A stretch of DNA of 64,000 nucleotides, from NCBI GenBank assembly GCA_948567375.1, contig OX419759.1, positions 55,591,493 to 55,655,492 on the forward strand, given 5' to 3'. Positions 10,014-20,061 of the stretch are shown here, piece after piece. The position numbers and the translations under genes were made by a program. The DNA comes from Lunularia cruciata (lineage: Eukaryota > Streptophyta > Marchantiopsida > Lunulariales > Lunulariaceae). Position 1 is the first letter of the stretch; every line of letters starts with the position of its first letter. The notes below the pieces were generated by a model. That model worked only from the letters and a program-made list of their open reading frames with translations. It searched no databases and was not told where the DNA came from.

Positions 10014-10517
10014 ATGGAGGGTCATCAAGAGTGGAAATTGAGATTATGCAAGGTTCCCAAAGGGTTTGAGGTGATTGTAGGGGTGGATTTGAGGAAAAGA
10101 GAGTTTACAATAGAATTTGAAGAGAGTGTTGAGAGGATCCAAAAACCTACACCACTTGGAGGAAAGAGTGAGTCTAAGTGCTTTCTATGTGGAGAGAAGG
10201 GACATAAGGCAAGTTCATGTCCATTAACCTTTGAGAGCAAGAGATTGAGGGAAAGGAGAGGCTTACTTGACTTGGGTTTGCATGTTGGACCTTCTTCACC
10301 AAGATTGGGAGGGAGAAGATCTAAGACCAAGGAGTTGTGTGAGGTTTGTGGAGTTGAAGGACTTCCAAAAGGACATGAGTGTAGTGGAGTAAAAGCACTT
10401 TTGGAAACTTTGGTGAAGGATCTTGGAGAGAGTCTTAGTACATCTACAGAAATCTACCACCTTCATCAGCTAGTTCTCAAGATTAGTGATGGAGATAATC
10501 TTTCAACTTATGGATAA
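10014..10517 (+). CDS. C1 extra ORF upstream of gag with two zinc-binding clusters
   Basis: A 167-residue ORF starts at the ATG at 10014 (open upstream to 9990 with a GTG). It has a classical CCHC knuckle (CFLCGEKGHKASSC, C-x2-C-x4-H-x4-C) near residue 55. A second cluster, C-E-V-C-x7-H-x-C, lies near residue 110, and the C-terminus is leucine-rich. The ORF is separate from gag-pol, which has its own knuckle, and ends about 200 nt before it. Extra ORFs upstream of gag are known from the Tat/Ogre group of plant gypsy elements, but I cannot establish homology. Role unknown; the knuckles suggest RNA or DNA binding. The C1 copy is open throughout. Confidence 0.6.
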   Translation: MEGHQEWKLRLCKVPKGFEVIVGVDLRKREFTIEFEESVERIQKPTPLGGKSESKCFLCGEKGHKASSCPLTFESKRLRERRGLLDLGLHVGPSSPRLGGRRSKTKELCEVCGVEGLPKGHECSGVKALLETLVKDLGESLSTSTEIYHLHQLVLKISDGDNLSTYG

Positions 10518-10721
10518 ACTATCCATGAGAGTTAGATTAATATGCACTCTAGGATTTGATGTTGCTATAGAAATCTTGGAGCAACCTGAACCTTTTGTGT
10601 TCCCTAGAGTGGATTATTCTCAGATGGTGTTAGTCATATATATACTCTATTAGTAATAGAGTGAGAGAAAAGAAAAGAGAAAAAAAAAATTAAGAGAAAA
10701 GAAAGATAGTGAGGGGTTAAG

Positions 10722-13700
10722 ATGGGGAAACTTCCGGTTTTCTTTGGCAAGGATGGAGAAGATGTGGAGGCCTTTGTGAGAGACTTCAAGAGAGCTTGCA
10801 TAGGAAACAATGAGAGGAGGAAGAATGAGTGGGCCTCATTATTACCAGATTTCTTTGAGGATGCAGCACTTACATGGTATGAGTCAGAATACCAAAAGAG
10901 AGAGAGGAGAGAGGGGGAAGAGGAGTCTTGGGAGACTTTGACTTCAGCACTCATTGAGAACTTTCTTCCTGATGAGAGTTATGAGAGATTGATGAGTGAG
11001 GTTACATTTCTCAAGCAAGGAGATGGAGAGAAAGTGAGGGTCTATGTGGAAAGAGTGGAAATGTTGGAGTCCAGATTTCGCATAGTGTTGAGGAAGGGTG
11101 GGGATAATGTGGAGACTACAATGATTGGCATAGGGGCCATGCTCACCAAGAATTTTGTGGGAGGATTGAGACCACAAATTAGAAGCAAGGTGAGATATGA
11201 AAAACCTTCTTCCAAGGTTGAAGCTATCAAGATCGCAATTCGTATGGAGGAGAGTTTGGAAGGGGATGAGAGTGATTTGGTGGTGAAGGAGGTTGTGCAT
11301 CCTCCTCAAGGCTACAAGTATGGTGGAACTTCTGATACTTTGGTGACAAGGGTTGCACCACAAGTAGTAGTTGCTCCAATTCTTGCACCTCCACCAAAAG
11401 ATCCACTCCAAACCATCACAGAACAACTTGCGGATCTCAAGATCAATGTGGTGCAACTATGGGAGAAGAGAGAGGTGGATCAGAATGTAGGGAGAGGACC
11501 TAGGAGTTATGGAAACTATCCATATAGAGGAGGCCAACCAGCCAACAATTTCAATGATAGAAATTGTTTTGGTTGTGGAGGAAGAGGCCATATCCAAAGG
11601 AATTGCCCAAATTCCACTTACCATGGAGGAAGGGGTTATGAGGGAGCCAATAGAGGGAAAGAGGGAGGTAGTGAAACCCAAGTGGCTCCTAATCCCAACA
11701 AAGGTAAGGGGATAGCATCCATAGATGTGGTTGAGAGCAAGTATGAGAAGGGAGAGTGCTCAAACTCCAAGGGTCTTAATTTGGAGCTTTTGGCACAAGA
11801 GAAGAAGAGAGCTTGTTTTGCAGAGGATGTTCACTCTTCTCAAGGATTTACTTCAAGCAAGGATACTCCTATGTCTAATAGGAGCACTCGCACCTCAACA
11901 CCATCAACAACAAAGACTCCAAGGAAGAAGTTGGGGATGGAGGACTTCTTGATCTCAAAGCAACAATGGAACTACAATGTGTTGGAGGATGTTGGTAGTC
12001 ACAAGGCTAACATCACAGTGGGCCAATTAATTGCTTTGAACCCTACCTTGAGAAAGGAGCTTAGAGGTGGTTTGAGTTCTACAAGGAGCAAAAAGAAGAA
12101 GAAGGCAAAAGTTCCAGTATCAATGGGGGTGGTGGATGCCAAGCCAGCACCATGGGAGGCTTGTGAATATGCCTCCAAGATTGATGTGAGAGTGAATGGT
12201 CACAACATCAAGGATGCATTGGTTGATGGAGGATCAGCAGTGAATGCCATGTCAGAAAGGTTGATGAAGAAGTTGGGTATGATACCCTCAAGACCTTCAA
12301 CATTTGTGGTGAGCATGGCAAACAAGCAACAAGTTCGACCAGTAGGGGTGATGGATAAGGTGGTAGTTTCAGTTATGGGAGTTCAAAATCTCATGACTTT
12401 CCAAGTCTTGAAGGATTCAAGCTATGACTTACTTCTTGGGAGGCCATGGTTGAGAGCAGCACGCACAACTGATCGATGGCACAAAGGGTACTTGAGGATT
12501 GGGCCATCAAACCATAGAGTCACTGTTCCTGTGACTAACACCACCAACACTTCACATTCAGATACCCCATCTTCTAATTATTGGGAATCAGATTCTGAAG
12601 AAGGAGCTTCAGGTGTGGACACAAGCATGGAAGAGGAGACTTCCACGGAGGAGGATGAATCTGAATCTGATTCAGATGTGTATCCCTTGTGTGCTATGGA
12701 TTTTGCACCTAAGCCAGAGGTTTTGAAGGACCCAAATAAATCACCATTGACACTTGAGGAGGTAGAGAGAAGGTTATCTACCCTCAAGTATGGCCCAAAT
12801 GTTACCAAGGAGGAGAAGGTGAGATTTGAGGAGATTTTCCGCAAGTTCATCCATATGTTTGCTTTTAGTTACAAGGATTTGAAGGAAGTCACCTTGGAGG
12901 AGCACAAGATAGAGGTGGAGTCACATGCAAGACCAATCCGCCAAAAGCAACGTCGCATTAGCCCACCAATATCTTTGGTTGTGAAGGAGGAGATTGATAA
13001 GCTCAAGGAGGCTGGATTTATCTTTGAGGTGGAGAATTCAGAATGGGTGTCTCCAATTGTCATTGTGAAGAAAAAGAATGGCAAGCTTCGGGTATGTGTG
13101 GATTACAAGAAGCTTAATGCTGTTACCAAGAAGGACTACTACCCATTGCCATTCATTGATGAGATCTTGGAGGAGGTTGCAGGTCATGAGAGGTACAGTT
13201 TTGGAGATGGTTATAGTGGATATAACCAAATAAAGATTGCACCAGAGCATCAACAACTCACCACATTCACCACACCTTGGGGAACTTACGCTTTCAAGGT
13301 CATGCCTTTTGGGCTTTGCAATGCTCCAGCCACATTCCAACGGTTCATGAACAAGGTATTTGAACCTTTCATTGGGAAATTTGTGAGAGATTTCATTGAT
13401 GACTTTTGTGTCTATGGGAGCAAGGAGGAGCACTTTGAGCACCTAATCAAAGTCTTGCAACGCTTGGATGAGGCAAATGCATCACTCAACCCAGAGAAGT
13501 GCATTTTTGGATGTGAAGAAGGTCTACTTTTGGGGCACATCATCTCCAAGGATGGAATAGCAGTTGATCCTGAGAAGGTGAGGAAAATCTCAGACCTTCC
13601 ATTCCCTTCAAGCTTGACAAAGTTACGCCAATTCTTGGGAATGGTTGGGTACTATAGGAGGTTCATCTTCTCATTTTCCAACAAGGCTTATGCATTGACC

Positions 13701-15548
13701 ATCTACATGAAGAAGGGTGTAGATTACATGGTGATTTTGGAAGACAAGGAGGCTCTCAAAGCTTTTGAGGAGCTCAAGCAATCCCTTGTTGTAGCTCCAA
13801 TTCTTGCTAAACCTGATTGGAGTAAGCCTTTCATCCTCTACACTGATGCTTCTAATGTAGCTATAGGATGCACTCTTAGTCAATTAGACCAAGATGGGCA
13901 TGATCATCCAATAGCTTATGCTAGTAGGCAGATGGTTTCAGCAGAGAAGAACTACTCTGTCACAGAGAGAGAAGGGTTGGCAGTGATCTTTGGTCTCAAG
14001 AAGTTTAGACACTACTTGATTGGAGGGAAAGCCACAATTGTCACGGATCACAAGGCTTTGAAGTACATCTTCAACAAGCCTAATGTTGAAGGGAGACTAG
14101 CAAGGTGGATGATACTCTTGTCTGAGTATGACTACACAATTGAGGATAGGCCAGGAAAGAAACATGCAAATGCTGATTTGTTATCTAGAGCCTATGATCA
14201 TGATGGAGATGAGCCAGTAGATGATTCCTTCCCGGATGAGGAGCTCATGACAATCTCAGTCACTCAAGAGATTCCAATGGAGTACAAGGAGATTGTGGAT
14301 TTTGTGACAAGAGGTAACTATCCAGAAGGGATGCATGCTAGGGAGAGGAAGGCCCTTGCAGCAAGATCTAGACCTTACACAATGGTGGAGGATATTCTTT
14401 TTCACCAAGGAGCAGATGGTCTACTTCGAAGAGCAGTGGGTAAGGAAGAGTCTATCCTACTCATAAAGGAGTTTCATGAAGGTTTAGTATGTGGAGGACA
14501 CTTTGCAGGAAAGGTGACTGCTTTCAAGATTCTAGATGCAGGTTACCATTGGAGAGGGATTTTCAAGGATTGTCTTGATTATTGCAAAACTTGTCATGTT
14601 TGTCAAGCTTTTGCTAGAAAGTCTACATCCACTCCACCACTTAGATCAATTCCATTGCTAGGACCTTTTGAGAAGTGGGGAATTGATTTTGTAGGACCTC
14701 TCAATAGAACCCCAAGGAACAATCGGTACATTGTGGTAGTTACTGATTACCTTACCAAGTGGGTTGAGGCTAGACCATTGAGGGACAAGAATGAAGATGA
14801 AGTGGGTAGATTTCTTTATGAACGCATTATCACTAGGTTTGGATGCCCTTTGGAGTTGGTTTCTGATAGAGGAGGAGAGTTTACAGGAAGCATTACTACA
14901 GCCATGCTACGACATTTCTCTATCACACATAGAGTAACTACATCCTATAAGCCAAATTCCAATGGCTTGGCAGAGAGAACCAATCAGACCTTGTGCATGA
15001 TGTTGGCCAAAGATGCAGAAATGGAGGGGGCTAAACATCATTGGGACAAGAGGATTCATGCAGTTTTGTGGGAGTATAGGACAACCATGAAGACTTCCAC
15101 TGGATATTCTCCATTCCAATTGGTGTATGGTATTGAGTCTACCTTACCTATTCACTTTGATCTTCCTACCTTCCAAAGCATTCATAGGAGATTGAAGAAA
15201 GCACAAGGAAGTGATGCAAGGAAGTCAAGGAAGGATCAACTCATGGAGTTGGAAGAGGCAAGAGCAGTTGCTATGGTTCGAGTGGAGCAAGCCCAAAGGA
15301 AACAAAAGGAGAGCTATGACAAGAGGCAAGGCAAGAAGAAGGTGGAGCCTTTCAAAGAAGGTGATTGGGTAATGTTGTTTGATTCCATTCGATTCAAGAG
15401 AGTGCAAAAGAAGTTTTTGCCTAAGTACTTTGGACCTTTCATAGTAGAGAAGGTGTGGGGCAATTACACCTATGATCTCAAGGAGTTGGGAGGAAGACAC
15501 TTTGATAGGATTAACCATGATAAGTTGAAGATGTACCATAGAAGGTAG
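10722..15548 (+). CDS. C1 gag-pol polyprotein (1608 aa), intact
   Basis: This single uninterrupted ORF encodes all core retrotransposon functions. In order: capsid-like gag (residues about 1-250); CCHC knuckle (CFGCGGRGHIQRNC, 282-295); aspartic protease with D-G-G instead of the usual D-S/T-G (502-504); RT with FIDD catalytic box (891-894) and motif A FGDGYSGYNQI; RNase H (YTDAS, Asp 1042); integrase with HHCC zinc module and DDE triad at Asp 1322, Asp 1382 and Glu 1418, which gives the canonical 35-residue gap; and a GPF/Y-type C-terminus without chromodomain. The stretch 620-660 is acidic (poly-Glu/Asp/Ser). The ATG at 10722 is the first in frame after a purine-rich stretch. With matched LTRs this copy may be mobile-competent. 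Confidence 0.95.
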   Translation: MGKLPVFFGKDGEDVEAFVRDFKRACIGNNERRKNEWASLLPDFFEDAALTWYESEYQKRERREGEEESWETLTSALIENFLPDESYERLMSEVTFLKQGDGEKVRVYVERVEMLESRFRIVLRKGGDNVETTMIGIGAMLTKNFVGGLRPQIRSKVRYEKPSSKVEAIKIAIRMEESLEGDESDLVVKEVVHPPQGYKYGGTSDTLVTRVAPQVVVAPILAPPPKDPLQTITEQLADLKINVVQLWEKREVDQNVGRGPRSYGNYPYRGGQPANNFNDRNCFGCGGRGHIQRNCPNSTYHGGRGYEGANRGKEGGSETQVAPNPNKGKGIASIDVVESKYEKGECSNSKGLNLELLAQEKKRACFAEDVHSSQGFTSSKDTPMSNRSTRTSTPSTTKTPRKKLGMEDFLISKQQWNYNVLEDVGSHKANITVGQLIALNPTLRKELRGGLSSTRSKKKKKAKVPVSMGVVDAKPAPWEACEYASKIDVRVNGHNIKDALVDGGSAVNAMSERLMKKLGMIPSRPSTFVVSMANKQQVRPVGVMDKVVVSVMGVQNLMTFQVLKDSSYDLLLGRPWLRAARTTDRWHKGYLRIGPSNHRVTVPVTNTTNTSHSDTPSSNYWESDSEEGASGVDTSMEEETSTEEDESESDSDVYPLCAMDFAPKPEVLKDPNKSPLTLEEVERRLSTLKYGPNVTKEEKVRFEEIFRKFIHMFAFSYKDLKEVTLEEHKIEVESHARPIRQKQRRISPPISLVVKEEIDKLKEAGFIFEVENSEWVSPIVIVKKKNGKLRVCVDYKKLNAVTKKDYYPLPFIDEILEEVAGHERYSFGDGYSGYNQIKIAPEHQQLTTFTTPWGTYAFKVMPFGLCNAPATFQRFMNKVFEPFIGKFVRDFIDDFCVYGSKEEHFEHLIKVLQRLDEANASLNPEKCIFGCEEGLLLGHIISKDGIAVDPEKVRKISDLPFPSSLTKLRQFLGMVGYYRRFIFSFSNKAYALTIYMKKGVDYMVILEDKEALKAFEELKQSLVVAPILAKPDWSKPFILYTDASNVAIGCTLSQLDQDGHDHPIAYASRQMVSAEKNYSVTEREGLAVIFGLKKFRHYLIGGKATIVTDHKALKYIFNKPNVEGRLARWMILLSEYDYTIEDRPGKKHANADLLSRAYDHDGDEPVDDSFPDEELMTISVTQEIPMEYKEIVDFVTRGNYPEGMHARERKALAARSRPYTMVEDILFHQGADGLLRRAVGKEESILLIKEFHEGLVCGGHFAGKVTAFKILDAGYHWRGIFKDCLDYCKTCHVCQAFARKSTSTPPLRSIPLLGPFEKWGIDFVGPLNRTPRNNRYIVVVTDYLTKWVEARPLRDKNEDEVGRFLYERIITRFGCPLELVSDRGGEFTGSITTAMLRHFSITHRVTTSYKPNSNGLAERTNQTLCMMLAKDAEMEGAKHHWDKRIHAVLWEYRTTMKTSTGYSPFQLVYGIESTLPIHFDLPTFQSIHRRLKKAQGSDARKSRKDQLMELEEARAVAMVRVEQAQRKQKESYDKRQGKKKVEPFKEGDWVMLFDSIRFKRVQKKFLPKYFGPFIVEKVWGNYTYDLKELGGRHFDRINHDKLKMYHRR

Positions 15549-15584
15549 AGAGACCTTCACTTTGAGGACAAAGTGAAAACTTAG

Positions 15585-15596
15585 TCCGGGGGTAAA
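15585..15596 (+). other. C1 polypurine tract
   Basis: CCGGGGGTAAA directly precedes the 3' LTR and is the likely primer for plus-strand DNA synthesis. It sits about 40 nt after the gag-pol stop. Confidence 0.7.
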
Positions 15597-16275
15597 TGTA
15601 ACACCCATTTGTGCATGTGTGTGGTATTGTGATATTTAGCTTGGTATTACAAGTACTCAAGAGATATTATTTATATAGAGATAAAGGATGGTTCTATATT
15701 AGTCATGGTTAGCTAAAGTTAGTCATAGCTAAGATAGATGGGACCTTACTTTAGAGGAAGTAGAAAAGATGAGCACCACTATTTTGGATTTTAGTGTGTT
15801 GACTTGGTATTATTCCTAGGTGTTTGGCTTTGGGGAAAGAGTTGAGAACTCTTGGGCCCGCAAGCCTTTTTGTTTTGGATTCTTCTTTAGTCCAAGGATA
15901 GCCCATGTGAAGGAATCCTTGCTTTAGTGGTTGGGTCAAGATAAGGGGAATATGCCCATGTGAATGGATATTCCTTTCTACTTTTTGACTTTACTTGACT
16001 TTTAGTCTAGTAACTTGAGTTACTACGGTAATTAGTAACTTTGGTACGTAACTATTTCACAAGTATATAAACAAGGAGTGAGGAGGTACTCATCATCCTT
16101 TCATTTGCAACTATCTCTCTCTCATTGAGTTCTCTAGTGAGCAATGTCTTGAGTCTTGGAGTGTTAGCCTTGGAGGAGTATGATGGAGTTGGGGTTCCTT
16201 GCCTTCTTAGTCCATGGTGCGCTACCATAATAGCCATCAGAGGTTCATCCTGAGTGAGAGACAGGCCGGCTCACA
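15597..16275 (+). repeat. 3' LTR of C1
   Basis: 679 bp, the same length as the 5' LTR. I find one substitution between the two by eye (15656 C versus 8534 T). The TATA box is at 16064-16071. Immediately downstream (16276-16280, gacct) the reading frame of the interrupted methyltransferase resumes. Confidence 0.95.
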
Positions 16276-16798
16276 GACCTGGACTTGTTTGGGACTCACA
16301 GTTACAGCAGTTGGTGGAGCCCAATGCTGATGAGAGAGAGTGGGCGATGGGTTTTCGCACCGGTATTACCGCTGTTCCAGCAGTGTAAGAGGCATCCAAG
16401 CGTCAGGTGTTAGGTCAGGCTATGGACCTGAACTGTTTGACCTGGATTGTGAGCCTTGGTTTGGCAGAGCAGCGTAGGATGCGCTTGATAGGCATCACCA
16501 CTCGGACACTTGTGAGCCCTGTGCCTATCGAGACGATTCAGGCACATGCTGGGGGCGATGACCGAGTGGACATGGTATTCTTGGGACACATCCAGTAGCT
16601 ACTAGGGAGAGTGGTCTACTTGGAATCCATCCAGGTAGAGCGTGGGCTACTTGGATTACACCCTTGGTCCACATGGGATGCAGCCAGAGGACGTGTGGAG
16701 CTTGCAGCCAGAGTGGAGGGAGTTTTTCACACAGAGGTTGGGACCTCTAGTGGTCGGGAGCATGACACTATTGCTCCCAAGGGTCTAGTGTAGCAGCC
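16276..16798 (+). pseudogene. M1 methyltransferase, C-terminal part (motifs IX-X) and linker to RT
   Basis: After C1 the frame continues with EREWAMGFRTG (16338-16370), the conserved segment before motif IX/X of C5 methyltransferases. RQVLGQAMDL (about 16401-16430) follows, corresponding to motif X, whose usual form is GNAV or GNAM. So the domain of the ancestor was complete, and C1 landed in its variable target-recognition part. A TAA at 16386 and TAGs at 16596 and 16791 interrupt it. The rest is a linker of about 120 codons without a recognised motif, leading to the RT. Confidence 0.78.
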
Positions 16799-18284
16799 AG
16801 TCAGTACGTCTTCCACTCCTACTACAGTTATAGAGGATACTTGGGAGCCAGATCTTGGACCCAAGCTTATTGGAGAGGAAAGACAGAGGGTTTGGAGGTT
16901 CTTGAGGAGTCACACAAGTTGTTTTGCCTTCAATATGAAGGATTTGGGTGCTCTGAAGGGACCTGGTATACGGATTGAGCTGACTAGTGACACACCAGTT
17001 TTCCGACATCCTTATCGATATAGTGAGATGGAGAGGACATTGATTCAGAGCCGGAGTATTGACCTTTTTGAGGCTGGTTTGGTGGAGATTTCACATGGAG
17101 AGTATGCATCAGCGACAGTGATGCCAGCCAAGAAGGATATGCATGGCAAGAATGCAGATAGGCGGATGTGTGGAGATTACCGTCCTATCAACCGACAGAC
17201 CAGGGCTGATTGGTATGCCATGCCTACACCGGAGGAGATTTTTGATGCAATTGGGCATGCAAAGGTCTTCTGTACTTTGGATCTTCGAGCGGGATATCAT
17301 CAGTTGCCGATCAGGGAGGAGGATAAGTCCAAGACAACATTTTGGGCTATTGATCCTCACGGCAAAGATGTGTTATATCAGTGGAGGTTCTTACCATTTG
17401 GGTTCAAGAACGCTCCTGTTGAGTTCTAGAGGGTCATGGATAGGATCCTAGCTGGATTGGATTTTGCTCGGTGCTATATTTATGACATTTTGGTTTATAG
17501 CACTACTGTGGAGGAGCATGAGAGACAGTTGTTGGAGGTGTTTGAGAGGTTGAGATCTCATGGACTCAAACTACATCCTGGGAAGTGTAGGTTCTTCCAC
17601 GAGCAGGTTGAGTATTTGGGTCACACTATCTACCCCGGAGGACTTGGTGTCCAGCAGACCAAGGTGGAGGCTATTGCACGTATTCCTCGGCCTACGAATG
17701 TGAGCAGAGTGCGAGCATTCCTTGGGTTGGCGAACTTCTATCGCTGCTATGTTAGAGGATTTAGTGCCATTGCCAAGGCCTTGACGAAGCTGACCAAGCT
17801 TACACAGGAGTGGTGTTGGGGAGATGAGCAAGAGAGAGCTTTTGTAGAGCTCAAGGAGAGATTGACATCTGCTCCTATTTTGAGAAGACCGATCAAGGGA
17901 CGACCATTTCAGGTTCACACTGATTGGAGTATGTTGGGGCTTGGAGCGGTGCTTACCCAGCATGATGATGAGGAGAAGGAGTTTGTGGTGGCCTATGCTA
18001 GTCGCTCCAACAATTCAGCTGAGGCAAAGTATAGTTAATATGAGGGAGAGTGCTTGGCAGCAGTTTGGGCAGTAGCACATTTCCGATGTTACCTATTTGG
18101 TAACCCCTTCACTCTCATCACTGATCATCAGCCACTGAAGTGGTTGATGGAGTCCGAGAAGCTTTCAGGGAAGCTTGCACGATGGGCTCTGATTTTACAG
18201 GAGTATGATTTCACGGTTGTTCACAAACCTGGAGTGGTGAACCGTGATGCAGATGGGTTGAGTAGAAACCCATGTCCCAGCTAG
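16799..18284 (+). pseudogene. M1 reverse transcriptase and RNase H
   Basis: This is a continuous frame from 16799 with stops at 17427 (TAG where the family has CAG in FQRVMD) and 18036 (TAA). RT motif A is CTLDLRAGYHQLPI (about 17269-17310). The catalytic box reads CYIYDILVYS, so the first Asp of YIDD has become Tyr (codon 17481-17483) and the enzyme would be inactive. RNase H follows with VHTDWSMLGLGAVL (about 17914-17955), the ECLAAVWAV helix after the stop, and LITDHQPLKWL (18115-18147). Open pieces: 16902-17429, 17436-18038 and 18054-18284. Confidence 0.88.
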
Positions 18285-18328
18285 CAGGATCAGACCGGAG
18301 CACGTTGGCATGGTGAGACAATGAGGAG

Positions 18329-19370
18329 ATGGTGCCAGGTTGGCATGCATCGGCCTTTCTATGTATATTTGCAAAGACTTTGGTGGTATCTCTCTCAGCG
18401 CATACAAGAGGAGTTATTGAGGTCACAGATCCAGAGAGTGAAGATATTGGTACAGTTCAGCGAGACATTCATGATGATGTCTTAGTGATGGACTATCTTT
18501 GCACTGGTGTTGTGGGTGGCACAGTTGGGGCCAAGGAGAGAAACCGTGTTCTTCAGCGAGCCAGACGGTTCAGATTGGAGGGTAGACACCTTTTGTGTGT
18601 ATGGGAGGATGGTAGAGTGCGAGTAGTACCACTTCCATCACAAAGACCACAGTTGGTCCGTTATGCTCATGAGGAGCTAGGACATTTTGGAGTAAAGCGT
18701 ACATATAGCTTACTCCAGAGTCATTATTGGTGGCACGGTATGCAGACCAAGGTACAGCAGTTTGTTGCCAGATGTGTGGTTTGTGACCGAGTTAGAGCAT
18801 CATTCAATGCTCCTACGCCACAGTTACACCCATTACCTATCATGGGATTGGGTTACCGTTGGAGTTTGGACTTCGCCGGGCCTTTACTGCTGACTGTGAG
18901 ACATCATCGGTCTGTTTTGGTGATGGTGGAGCACTTCTCCAAGTGGATTGAGTTGGTGGCACTTCCTGACAAGTCTAGTGAAGGGACAGCTTACTCATTC
19001 CTGGATCGAGTTCTTAGTCATTTTGGTGCACCAGCTGAGGTTTTGACTAATCAGGGTACAGAGTTCTTGGGAGAGTTTCAGATCTTGTGTGACAAGGCTT
19101 TGATTGATCATTGTACTACATCCCGAGATCACCCTGAGGCAGATGGCTTAGCAGAGAGAGTGGTTCAGACGGTGAAGAGAGGATTGCGAAAGTATGGTTT
19201 GCAAAGAGGCCACTTGGGAGATTGGGATCTCCAGTTACCTTGGTTGGCCATGGGCTATCGGTTCAGCCGGCAAGCCTCCTTAGCATCCTCTCTCCATACT
19301 TTCTACTCTATGGACGAGATCCAAATTTACCTGCATCTATTTGTCAAGATGCTACTGTAGTTTTGGACTT
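18329..19370 (+). pseudogene. M1 integrase
   Basis: The open frame 18329-19360 carries the HHCC zinc module (HEELGHFGVKRTY...CVVCDR, about 18667-18790) and the catalytic core (LDFAGPLL, first Asp). The second catalytic Asp is replaced: LTNQGTEF has Asn (codon 19049-19051) where the family has Asp. The Glu in GLAERVVQTV is kept. A frameshift near 19250-19290 moves the C-terminus to the frame beginning at 19222. The enzyme would have inserted M1 DNA into the genome; this copy could not. Confidence 0.85.
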
Positions 19371-19905
19371 GGATGACCCCGATGTATGGATGAGCACATG
19401 TTCTCAACGGGCAGAGATCTTTCAGAGAGTGATGCCGATGGCTTTTGAGAACTTGGCGATTGCTCAGCATAGAGATACTTTACGCTATGCTACCATTCAA
19501 GGAGGAGGTTATAGACCCTCGATCCGTCGATTTCATCCAGGCGACTATGTATATCTACAGCAAACAACACCGATGACACTTGATGTTTCTACAGGCCGCA
19601 CTATCTTGAGAGTGCGCGAGGTTTTGCCATCTGGAGTCCTTGTGTTAGAAGGACGTGATGGTGTTGTTTGGAAGGATGATGTGCACAATTGTGCGCCATG
19701 CCACCTTCCAAACATTGATGGTACTATGGACCCAAGCTTGACACTTGTACGTGCAGGCTTGAGGTGTATGTTATGTGGCTCTTCTGGTGGAGCTGCTACT
19801 ATGTTAGTGTGTGATAGCTGTTCGGGAGGATGGCATATGGCATGTATGACTCCTCCCCTCACGGTGGTTCCTAAGGGACAGTGGTTATGTCCTAGATGTA
19901 CTTGA
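19371..19905 (+). pseudogene. M1 integrase C-terminus fused to a PHD finger
   Basis: After the integrase core the frame from 19222 to 19905 continues through FHPGDYVYLQQ (an SH3-like, GPY-type region) to a C4HC3 PHD finger at 19762-19905: CMLC, then CDSC, GGWHMAC and CPRC. PHD fingers read histone tails, often H3 lysine 4 or unmodified H3. In the position where chromoviruses place a chromodomain, this finger may steer integration to particular chromatin. The domain is complete in sequence and ends in a natural stop (TGA at 19903-19905). Confidence 0.85.
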
Positions 19906-20061
19906 CCTATAGCTAGTTCATTCTTTATATGGTATAGATTGCAGACAAGCGACTAACGATGGGGCTCCATAACACCCGGCCTCCTGATCTTTGCCCATTA
20001 GAGGGTATACCATATACTTAGAGTAGATGGCTATCTGGAGTTAGAGGGACCTAACCGCCAG

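Larger units (their letters stand above)
8475..16275 (+). mobile_element. Element C1: intact-looking Ty3/gypsy retrotransposon
   Basis: It is bounded by 679-bp LTRs (8475-9153 and 15597-16275) that I find differing at one position (8534 T versus 15656 C), which implies very recent insertion. The flanks are gact on the left and gacct on the right. The host frame reads GAGAGGACCTGGA across the site, so the left copy of the 5-bp duplication has lost one C. Inside are a tRNA-Asp-like PBS, a pre-gag small ORF, a zinc-knuckle ORF, one uninterrupted gag-pol and a polypurine tract. The absence of a chromodomain together with the tRNA-Asp-like PBS recalls the Athila/Tat side of plant gypsy elements; this placement is inference. 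Confidence 0.95.
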
